DNA from: Sulfurimonas sp.
GTDB lineage: Bacteria; Campylobacterota; Campylobacteria; Campylobacterales; Sulfurimonadaceae
Direction of reading: 5' to 3'
DNA: 8,914 nucleotides
Assembly (NCBI GenBank): GCA_015487435.1
Contig: WFPU01000167.1
Coordinates: forward strand, 1 to 8,914
Part shown: in pieces, positions 1 to 6,067 of the stretch
Numbering within the stretch: position 1 is the stretch's first letter
Layout: each line of letters starts with the position of its first letter
Notes under the pieces: model-generated
Database searches by the model: none
What the model saw: the letters and a program-made list of their open reading frames with translations, nothing else
What the model was told of the DNA's origin: nothing
Made by a program: the position numbers and the translations under genes

Positions 1-14
1 ACAGAGTAGCTTAC

Positions 15-46
15 CTAATTACATGTTATAGCAAATATGTAATTAG
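15..46. repeat. Perfect 10-bp inverted repeat with 12-nt loop
   Basis: CTAATTACAT at 15-24 is the exact reverse complement of ATGTAATTAG at 37-46. No T-run follows either arm directly, so it does not look like a rho-independent terminator. An operator for a dimeric regulator or an mRNA hairpin are both possible. In DNA this AT-rich some such dyads arise by chance, so its function is only a guess. Confidence 0.5.
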
Positions 47-227
47 TAATATATACTCTCCAAATAATTTTATCTGTTGAAACCTGATTTATTGATAAAT
101 GAAATCATATTTTATTTTGAAAATCATTGTTATTAATTACATAAAATTTCTATACAATATAATTAAATTTCGCTCTTATGTAGCAAACCAACCCACTAAA
201 AACTCCCTAAAATAGCCACTTTAACGA

Positions 228-233
228 TATAAT
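228..233 (+). promoter_or_regulatory. Candidate -10 box for the small winged-helix gene
   Basis: A consensus TATAAT lies 29 bp before the ATG of the small gene, which would put transcription start near 240 and leave a short leader with the ribosome binding site. No convincing -35 hexamer is seen about 17 bp upstream, but campylobacterotal promoters are known for weak or absent -35 boxes. A second TATAAT at 158-163 is an alternative. Confidence 0.35.
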
Positions 234-262
234 TACAACATCAATTTATAAGGTAGGTAATT

Positions 263-613
263 ATGAGTAAGCATCCACTCTACAACACAACAGGTCTTCA
301 AAAAAACAATAAATCTCATGTTCTCTATGCACTAGCTAATAAACAGATGGAGTTACAAGAACTTCAAGAAGAGTATAGCAAAAAAATATCTAAAGTTCAA
401 AGTGATTTATCGGCATTAGAGGCTACTATCTGTCTTTTTAATGGGGATTGTAATAAAACCATCACTAAAATCTCTCAAAAATCAGCTAAAAAGAGAGGTT
501 TAAAGCGAAATAGCTACTTTGAGAGAGGCGAAGTTAGAAAACTCATTTTAAGAACTTTAAGAACAGCTCACAAGCCTTTAAAAACCTCTGATATAACTTT
601 AGGGCACCTCTAA
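263..613 (+). CDS. Hypothetical coiled-coil/winged-helix-like protein, truncated by IS
   Basis: Function is not known. Residues about 22-58 are charged and heptad-like (leucines spaced through a run of E, K and Q), suggesting a coiled coil. A basic linker follows, and residues about 85-113 (RGEVRKLILRTLRTA, then KPLKTSDI) resemble the start of a winged-helix domain: helix, proline-containing turn, then a second helix. From memory, proteobacterial proteins with this layout carry on for several tens of residues after that motif, so the C-terminal part seems lost. The last three codons (GGG CAC CTC) and the TAA stop at 611-613 come from the left end of the IS; host-derived coding ends at 601. 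The start is supported by AGG motifs at 251-257, 5-9 nt before ATG. It may be a DNA-binding regulator that no longer works, but this is inference. Confidence 0.6.
   Translation: MSKHPLYNTTGLQKNNKSHVLYALANKQMELQELQEEYSKKISKVQSDLSALEATICLFNGDCNKTITKISQKSAKKRGLKRNSYFERGEVRKLILRTLRTAHKPLKTSDITLGHL
599..601. repeat. Left copy of probable target-site duplication (TTA)
   Basis: TTA directly precedes the left inverted repeat and matches TTA at 1860-1862. A longer duplication is not supported: extending outward gives CTTTA on the left and TTAATG on the right. Three bases could match by chance or through target preference. Confidence 0.55.
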
Positions 614-618
614 AAACC
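602..618 (+). repeat. IS left terminal inverted repeat (IRL)
   Basis: GGGCACCTCTAAAAACC matches the reverse complement of the right end (GGGCACCTATAAAAACC) at 16 of 17 positions. The preceding A at 601 and the T at 1860 are also complementary, so the exact end is uncertain by one base. I placed it so that the flanks give a TTA duplication. Confidence 0.85.
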
Positions 619-620
619 CA

Positions 621-650
621 AGCTAATCAACCTAAAACCAAAGATTAGCT
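621..650 (-). terminator. IS left-end hairpin, possible leftward (outward) terminator
   Basis: AGCTAATC at 621-628 and GATTAGCT at 643-650 form a perfect 8-bp inverted repeat with a 14-nt loop. On the minus strand the stem is followed within a few bases by TTTTT (612-616), the order expected of a rho-independent terminator for transcripts running left out of the IS. The stem has only three G:C pairs, so it would be weak. It could instead be a transposase-binding site or an mRNA structure upstream of the transposase gene. Confidence 0.4.
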
Positions 651-677
651 AAAATAAAGAAAAAAGAGAGAGAAAAG

Positions 678-1688
678 ATGGCAGGATTATTTGATTACGA
701 ATTTCAATTAGAGAAAATTAACCAGCATAAACCACCATTGCAAAAACTCGATAAAGTTATTGAATGGGAGATATTTAGAAAACCTATCGAAGAAGCTTTA
801 CATGTAGAACCAAAAGCACCAGGAGGCAGACCTCCATATGATAAGCTTATGATGTTTAAAATCATTATACTTCAGAAGTATTACAATCTTTCAGATGAAC
901 AGACAGAGTTCCAAATAAAAGATAGACTCTCTTTTATGCAGTTCTTAGGATTACAAATCGGAGATAATGTTCCAGATGAAAAAACTATTTGGCTTTTTAA
1001 AGAACAACTCAAAGAGAAGAAACTTTCTCAAACACTCTTTGAGCTCTTTACATCACAACTTTTCAATAATGGTATAGTTGCTCGTGAAGGCAGTATGGTT
1101 GATGCCTCTTTCGTTGATGTTCCAAGACAGAGAAACTCCCGTAAAGATAATGCTGATATTAAAAAAGGAGCAGTACCTTTAGAGTTTGCAAAAAAAGATG
1201 CCAATGGTAAGCAAAGTAAACTTTGCCAAAAAGATACCGATGCCCGCTGGATGACAAAAAACAATGAAAGACACTACGGCTACAAAAATCATGTAAATGT
1301 AGATGCCCACACCAAACTCATCACAAAGTTTAGTGTTAGCAGTGCAGCACCTCATGACTCTACAGAGTTGGAAAACCTTGTAGATGAAGATGACAATATT
1401 CTCTATGCTGATAGTGCATACAGAAGTGCTAAAATAGAAGAGTACCTTCAAACTAAAGAGTGTATTAGTCATGTTCACGAAAAGGGCTACAGAGGTAAGC
1501 CACTTGATATAGAACAAAAACTAAGAAATTCTATCAAATCAAAAATAAGAGCTAGAGTAGAACATGTATTTGGATATATGACTAACTCAATGAATGATGC
1601 ACTTCATATGACTTCTGTAGGAATACAGAGGATAGAATCAAATATTGGATTTTTAAATCTTGCCTATAATATGTTCAGATATGAATAG
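678..1688 (+). CDS. IS5-family DDE transposase
   Basis: This protein cuts and rejoins the ends of the surrounding element. The N-terminal part (about residues 25-110) is the DUF772-like region usual in IS5 transposases, with GGRPPYDK and a helical stretch ending in QFLGL. The catalytic RNase H-fold triad can be placed at D142 (in VDASFVD), D245 (in LYADSAYRS) and E295 (in RARVEHVFG). The segment DARW...HYGYKNHVNVD at about 188-209 is also typical of the family. At 336 residues it is of normal length and shows no frameshift, so it is probably functional. The expected lysine six residues after the catalytic glutamate is not seen; threonine lies there. A purine-rich AGAGAG stretch just before ATG is a weak ribosome binding site. 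The stop codon (TAG) is followed by about 170 bp of untranslated IS sequence. Confidence 0.93.
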   Translation: MAGLFDYEFQLEKINQHKPPLQKLDKVIEWEIFRKPIEEALHVEPKAPGGRPPYDKLMMFKIIILQKYYNLSDEQTEFQIKDRLSFMQFLGLQIGDNVPDEKTIWLFKEQLKEKKLSQTLFELFTSQLFNNGIVAREGSMVDASFVDVPRQRNSRKDNADIKKGAVPLEFAKKDANGKQSKLCQKDTDARWMTKNNERHYGYKNHVNVDAHTKLITKFSVSSAAPHDSTELENLVDEDDNILYADSAYRSAKIEEYLQTKECISHVHEKGYRGKPLDIEQKLRNSIKSKIRARVEHVFGYMTNSMNDALHMTSVGIQRIESNIGFLNLAYNMFRYE

Positions 1689-1743
1689 TTGGTGAGATTA
1701 CAAAAAGTAAGAATGATGTAATAAAAGTACCAATATAGAGAAC

Positions 1744-1791
1744 TTATCTCAGTTTTTACATCCAGAAGGGCTGAAAGTTGAGATAATTTTT
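1744..1791 (+). terminator. IS right-end hairpin with T-run, possible transposase terminator
   Basis: TTATCTCA at 1744-1751 and TGAGATAA at 1779-1786 form a perfect 8-bp inverted repeat, followed at once by five T's and a C. It lies 56 bp after the transposase stop codon, pointing towards the right end of the element. The loop is long (27 nt) and the stem AT-rich, so termination may be inefficient. A further A/T dyad (TAAAAAA at 1814-1820, TTTTTTA at 1834-1840) may add to it. Confidence 0.45.
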
Positions 1792-1842
1792 CTTACAAAA
1801 GTGTTAGAAAAGTTAAAAAAATGATATGGATACTTTTTTAGT

Positions 1843-1859
1843 GGTTTTTATAGGTGCCC
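1843..1859 (-). repeat. IS right terminal inverted repeat (IRR)
   Basis: Read on the minus strand from 1859 this is GGGCACCTATAAAAACC, which differs from the left end only at position nine (A against C). The match supports a complete element at this side. Confidence 0.85.
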
Positions 1860-1862
1860 TTA
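1860..1862. repeat. Right copy of probable target-site duplication; also the uvrA stop
   Basis: TTA here repeats the TTA at 599-601. Read on the minus strand it is TAA, the stop codon of uvrA, so the insertion point coincides with the end of that gene without changing its protein. Confidence 0.55.
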
Positions 1863-4682
1863 ATGTGCTTGTAGTTCTTTTTCTAAGTATGCCCCAGTAA
1901 AGGAACCTGTTTGCTTGTGATTTTGTGCAACTGCTTCAGGTGATCCCTCGGCAATAATCAGTCCACCACCAGCACCACCTTCTGGACCCATATCTATCAC
2001 ATAATCAGCATTTTTAATCATATCAAGATTATGCTCAATGATGAGCATACTGTTGCCAAGTTCTACAAACTTATGAAGCACACCTGTAAGTCTATCGACA
2101 TCTGCAAAATGTAGACCTGTTGTTGGTTCATCGAGAATATAGAGTGTTTTTCCTGTATCTTTTCGACTCAACTCTTTAGAGAGTTTAATCCGTTGTGCTT
2201 CTCCCCCCGAAAGTGTGACTGCATTTTGCCCTAAAGTAATATAGCCTAAACCAACATCCACTAAAGTTTTCATCTTTAAGTTGATTTTTGGAATAGCTGC
2301 AAAAAATTCATATGCTTCATCCACAGACATATTGAGCACATCAGAGATAGTTTTCCCTTTATAAAGAACTTCCAAGGTTTGCTGATTGTAACGCGAGCCA
2401 TTACAAGTATCGCACTTCACCATAATGTCTGGCAAAAAGTGCATTTCTATCTTAATCTGCCCTTCCCCTTGACACTTCTCACATCGACCCCCTTTGACAT
2501 TAAAACTAAAACGCGAAGTAGTATAACCGCGTATTTGGGACTCTTTTGTTTGTGAAAAGAGGTTGCGTATCTCATCCATTACCCCCGTATAAGTTGCAGG
2601 GTTACTTCGAGGTGTTCGTCCTATAGGGCTTTGGTCGAGGTAGATAACTTTATCGACATGTTCTAATCCTGTTATCTCTACACCTGCGACTTTATTGACT
2701 TTTCTTGCATGGTTTAAGAGTTCACGAGCTGTTGGGAGGAGTGTTTGTAACATTAAAGAACTCTTTCCACTTCCACTTACCCCTGTAATACAAACAAAGT
2801 TATTGAGAGGGATTTTTGCACTTAAATTATTAATATTATTTAATGTAACATTTTTAATCTCTATATATTTGTCTTGTTTTCTTCTATAAAAGTACTCTAT
2901 CTTTTTACGACCATACAAATAATCAGCTGTGAGTGTTTTCGCTTTTTTAAGTTTTGCTAAGGTGCCACTAAAAACAACATTCCCCCCAAATTTTCCAGCC
3001 CCTTCACCAATATCTATGATAAAGTCTGCGTTTTCAATCGTCTCTTTGTCATGCTCTACCACAATAACACTGTTGCCTTTTTCTTGCAAACTTCTCAGAG
3101 TACGGATAAGTTTGAGGGTATCTCTTTCATGCAAACCAATACTCGGCTCATCTAAGACATACAAAACACCTGTTAAACCACTCCCTATTTGTGAGGCAAT
3201 CCGAATGCGTTGTGCTTCTCCTCCACTAATCGTTCGTGCATCACGACCTAAGGTAATATAGCCTAGCCCAACATCATGTAAAAAATAGAGTCGCTCTCGA
3301 ATCTCATTTAAAATAGGTGCAGCAATTTGTTCATCTTGCACACTAAAATAAGCAAAATTTTCTTCCTTAGCAAACCATTCATATGTTTTACTGATTGGCA
3401 TATCAAGCAGTTGTGCAATTTTTTTATCGCCAACTTTAACAGCTAAAGACTCCTTTTTTAAACGATGCGAATCACAAACGTCACACACCTTTTCACTCAT
3501 ATAATCCGCAAGTTCTTTTGCATCTTTGAACATATCGTATGCTATACGAATAATCCCAGGAAAGATGCGTTTGACTTCATGTTTTTTCCAAAGAAATGTT
3601 ACTTCATCTATGTTCCCATGCAAAATTGCTTTTTTCTGATGCTCTTCTAGTTCGGAGTAAGGCAGAGTAATGTCAATGTCATTTTGTTTACAAAAGCCTT
3701 TTAAAAAAGTAAAATAATAACCCTTATTAAAACCATAAACAATCTTTACAGCTCCTTTTTCTATGCTTAAATCTTGGTCTATTATTTTTTCTTGGTCAAG
3801 TGCATAACGCAGTCCTAAACCATCACACTCACTACAAGCTCCCTTAGGAGAGTTAAAAGAAAAAGAGAGGGGTTCAAGCGGATCAAAACTAATCTTACAA
3901 TCAAAACAAGCGTTATGCTCTGAGTAGTGGATATGTTCCTCACATTGCAACTCTTCATAGTTTATAATATCAATCTCCAACTCACCATAACTCTCTTTGA
4001 GTGCTTTTTCGACTGAAGAGGCGATACGTTCTTTATTATCAGGTTTAACAACAACTCTATCAACAACCACTTTAATCGTATGCTTTTTTGTCTTTGAGAG
4101 TTCTATTTCTTCATCTAAACGCACCATAACACCATCTATCATGGCACGGACATAGCCTTTATGCACGAATGATTCTATCAAGTCAGCATAAGCCCCTTTG
4201 TTCTCTCTTACCAATGGAGCAAGCAAAACAAGCTTTGCACCTGCTGGAAGCTTATGCACTTCGTTAATGATGTCTGAAGCACTCATCTGAGAAATCACTT
4301 TGCCACATTTATGACAATGCTGTACCCCTACCCGTGCATATAAAAGTCTAAAGTAATCATATATTTCAGTAATCGTTCCAACAGTTGAACGCGGGTTTTT
4401 TGAAGTTGTCTTTTGGTCTATAGCAATGGCAGGAGTAAGCCCCTCTATCTTATCAACATCAGGCTTCCCAACACGGTCAAGAAACTGACGCGCATAGCTA
4501 GAGAGCGACTCCATATAACGGCGTTGTCCTTCGGCATAAAGGGTGTCAAAAGCAAGAGTAGATTTCCCACTCCCACTTATCCCAGTCATAACAACTAACT
4601 CATTTTTTGGAATAGTTAAATTAATATTTTTGAGATTATTCTCTTTTGCACCAGTTATAACTATACTATCTTTTTTTTTCAA
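1860..4682 (-). CDS. uvrA: Excinuclease ABC subunit UvrA
   Basis: UvrA is the ATPase that, with UvrB, finds bulky DNA damage in nucleotide excision repair and loads UvrB for incision by UvrC. Counting from the TTG start proposed here, the protein has 940 residues, the same as E. coli UvrA. Both ABC modules are intact: Walker A GISGSGKS at 34-41 and GVSGSGKS at 634-641, SGGEAQR signatures at 486-492 and 825-831, and LDEP Walker B motifs with D511 and D851. The zinc modules are complete, with cysteines 259/262/283/286 and 734/737/757/760. The frame stays open to a GTG at 4742, but TTG at 4680-4682 is preferred because AAAGG lies 7 nt before it, it falls after the upstream stop, and the conserved sequence starts soon after it. 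Nine A's follow the start codon. The gene ends at the IS and lies 22 nt behind the zinc-finger gene, so it is probably co-transcribed. Confidence 0.95.
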   Translation of the reverse strand: MKKKDSIVITGAKENNLKNINLTIPKNELVVMTGISGSGKSTLAFDTLYAEGQRRYMESLSSYARQFLDRVGKPDVDKIEGLTPAIAIDQKTTSKNPRSTVGTITEIYDYFRLLYARVGVQHCHKCGKVISQMSASDIINEVHKLPAGAKLVLLAPLVRENKGAYADLIESFVHKGYVRAMIDGVMVRLDEEIELSKTKKHTIKVVVDRVVVKPDNKERIASSVEKALKESYGELEIDIINYEELQCEEHIHYSEHNACFDCKISFDPLEPLSFSFNSPKGACSECDGLGLRYALDQEKIIDQDLSIEKGAVKIVYGFNKGYYFTFLKGFCKQNDIDITLPYSELEEHQKKAILHGNIDEVTFLWKKHEVKRIFPGIIRIAYDMFKDAKELADYMSEKVCDVCDSHRLKKESLAVKVGDKKIAQLLDMPISKTYEWFAKEENFAYFSVQDEQIAAPILNEIRERLYFLHDVGLGYITLGRDARTISGGEAQRIRIASQIGSGLTGVLYVLDEPSIGLHERDTLKLIRTLRSLQEKGNSVIVVEHDKETIENADFIIDIGEGAGKFGGNVVFSGTLAKLKKAKTLTADYLYGRKKIEYFYRRKQDKYIEIKNVTLNNINNLSAKIPLNNFVCITGVSGSGKSSLMLQTLLPTARELLNHARKVNKVAGVEITGLEHVDKVIYLDQSPIGRTPRSNPATYTGVMDEIRNLFSQTKESQIRGYTTSRFSFNVKGGRCEKCQGEGQIKIEMHFLPDIMVKCDTCNGSRYNQQTLEVLYKGKTISDVLNMSVDEAYEFFAAIPKINLKMKTLVDVGLGYITLGQNAVTLSGGEAQRIKLSKELSRKDTGKTLYILDEPTTGLHFADVDRLTGVLHKFVELGNSMLIIEHNLDMIKNADYVIDMGPEGGAGGGLIIAEGSPEAVAQNHKQTGSFTGAYLEKELQAH

Positions 4683-4689
4683 ATTTTTA

Positions 4690-4694
4690 CCTTT
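4690..4694 (-). promoter_or_regulatory. Ribosome binding site deciding a TTG start for uvrA
   Basis: On the minus strand AAAGG lies 7 nt before TTG at 4682-4680. The in-frame GTG at 4742 and ATG at 4730 lie inside the upstream gene, and the extra 20 residues they would add are lysine-rich and unlike UvrA N-termini. Confidence 0.55.
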
Positions 4695-4704
4695 ACTTGA
4701 CTTC

Positions 4705-6066
4705 TTATAACTCTTCTTCCATAGCACCATATCCACAAACACCTGTACGTGGTGAGTTTACAAAATGAGAAATCATATAACTCTCGCCCTCATGATATTT
4801 CTTTGTATGTTTTTTTACACAATCTTCACAAAAAATTACCTCATCACCACCATACATACACTCTGTGCAGATATATTTTGCTAACTTTTTATCACATCTA
4901 TGACAATTTACTTTGATTTGTGTATTTCTAGCAACAAGTTTTATAAGATGTTTTTGCGAACCTTTAAACTCCTTTTTAAACTCTATAATAAGATCAGTTG
5001 AAGATCCAAAATCATAAGTGTACTCTGTTTTTTTTGCATCTGTTAAACAGCCTACATAGTTATCCATCTCTAGCTCATGGCGACCTTGTCTAAAAGCACT
5101 CATATGTCCACAACACTCTAACCATATATCTCGTAAAAATGTGTCAAGTTCTTCTAAAGATGTGTCTTCTGAAACAAGCACATGTAAAAAATAATCACTT
5201 ATATATTTGTCATATATTTTAAAGAGGTAACTTGATTTTTTCTCATCTGTATCTGCCTCTACATACTTTTTAGCACATGCACCTACATGCCGCTGAATCC
5301 CACTTGGAGCATAAAAACCATGGCAGATATTACAAACAACTTTATCTGTAGGACTATAAGCAAAATCAGCCTTTTCATAAAGTTCTTGCTCACTACTTCT
5401 GGCATCTTTGAGAGCTTGTGCCATTTTCTCTTTAATATCAAACTCTTCATCTTCATACTCTTCTTGAGATATCATGTCCATATTGCTGCCAACATGCAGA
5501 CTCACTACACCCATAAGCATAAAGACCTCTTGTAAAAGAAGTGCAACAAAAACATAGCGATTCTCTTGGGGTATAGTATCTATCTCTGCTAAATCAAAAT
5601 TAAGAAGCTGTGAGTTTTCTTCTAAAACTGCTAACATCTCGACTATCTCTTGATTTGAAGAAGCACTCTTTTTAAAGAGTAGATACTCTGACCTATAATG
5701 TTCTATCAACTTTTGAAATATTTCACTATTATCTTCATCCATAAAGGCTATAATATTTTGAGCAATATCGCCTACCCCATTTTTTATCAACTCTCTATCT
5801 TGACTATGAATTATTTCTGCAACATTCTTCATAAGTTCTGCAACTACAGAACCTACTTCAAGTGTATAATCATCTAAAATTAAATAAATTGCATTCTCAT
5901 CTAAGCCTGTTCTTTCACAAAAAGCATCAGTAAACCCACCTATCTCACTATTTATCATTCCTATATACATATAGAGAATTTCTTCTGCTGCGTTTAACTT
6001 CTTCAGTCCTGCATATTTTGCAAAATAACTCTGTATTGTCTCTAAATCACTCTTTAATTCTTTCAC
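4705..6066 (-). CDS. Zinc-finger protein with pRiA4b ORF-3/IS1096 TnpR-like domain
   Basis: No biochemical role is known to me. Numbered from the GTG at 6066 (453 residues), the first 210 or so residues are helical and acidic, with no motif I recognise. A C2HC zinc-finger pattern follows: C245, C248, H260, C264. Residues about 280-380 resemble the pRiA4b ORF-3/IS1096 TnpR-like fold, with TSLEELDTFLRDIWLECCGH and YTYDFGSS as its usual hallmarks. The C-terminal part has paired cysteines at 388/391, 400/403 and 413/416 with H420 and H425, probably two more zinc sites, and ends in NSPRTGVCGY, which I recall as conserved in this group. The frame extends upstream to a GTG at 6081, but AGGAG lies 7 nt before the GTG at 6066, which is 1 nt after the res stop. 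Co-expression with res and uvrA suggests a nucleic-acid-related role; this is inference. Confidence 0.75.
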   Translation of the reverse strand: MKELKSDLETIQSYFAKYAGLKKLNAAEEILYMYIGMINSEIGGFTDAFCERTGLDENAIYLILDDYTLEVGSVVAELMKNVAEIIHSQDRELIKNGVGDIAQNIIAFMDEDNSEIFQKLIEHYRSEYLLFKKSASSNQEIVEMLAVLEENSQLLNFDLAEIDTIPQENRYVFVALLLQEVFMLMGVVSLHVGSNMDMISQEEYEDEEFDIKEKMAQALKDARSSEQELYEKADFAYSPTDKVVCNICHGFYAPSGIQRHVGACAKKYVEADTDEKKSSYLFKIYDKYISDYFLHVLVSEDTSLEELDTFLRDIWLECCGHMSAFRQGRHELEMDNYVGCLTDAKKTEYTYDFGSSTDLIIEFKKEFKGSQKHLIKLVARNTQIKVNCHRCDKKLAKYICTECMYGGDEVIFCEDCVKKHTKKYHEGESYMISHFVNSPRTGVCGYGAMEEEL

Positions 6067-6067
6067 T

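Larger units (their letters stand above)
1..262. other. AT-rich intergenic region, no gene seen
   Basis: No credible reading frame runs through this stretch on either strand. It is very AT-rich and holds one perfect inverted repeat (15-46), a smaller imperfect dyad around 86-110, and two TATAAT hexamers (158-163 and 228-233), the second suitably placed to serve the small gene that follows. The gene that would lie to its left is outside the window, so I cannot tell whether this is a promoter region only or also the 3' flank of that gene. Confidence 0.6.
602..1859 (+). mobile_element. Complete IS5-family insertion sequence
   Basis: The element is about 1.26 kb, with 17-bp terminal inverted repeats that match at 16 positions, one DDE transposase gene filling most of it, and TTA on both sides as a likely 3-bp target duplication. 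A 3-bp TNA-type duplication is known for the IS1031 subgroup of IS5, but I do not assign a subgroup firmly. The transposase frame is intact, so the element may be active. It lies between a truncated small gene on the left and the stop codon of uvrA on the right, and its transposase gene is convergent with uvrA. Confidence 0.85.

Noticed and set aside
598..602. 4-bp YTAR target duplication, as in the IS5 subgroup
   Set aside because: The left side gives TTAG or TTTA and the right side TTAA, which do not match. Only TTA is shared.
1179..1517. 112-codon frame on the minus strand within the transposase
   Set aside because: It lies antisense to a clear DDE transposase with intact catalytic residues, and its hydrophobic cysteine-rich product looks like a typical antisense shadow.
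2929..3261. 110-codon plus-strand frame inside uvrA
   Set aside because: It is antisense to the first ATPase module of UvrA and serine/proline-rich, as expected from the reverse reading of that region.
4683..4742. Longer uvrA start at GTG 4742 or ATG 4730
   Set aside because: Both lie inside the end of the upstream gene without a good ribosome binding site, and they add a lysine-rich extension unlike UvrA. Kept only as an alternative.
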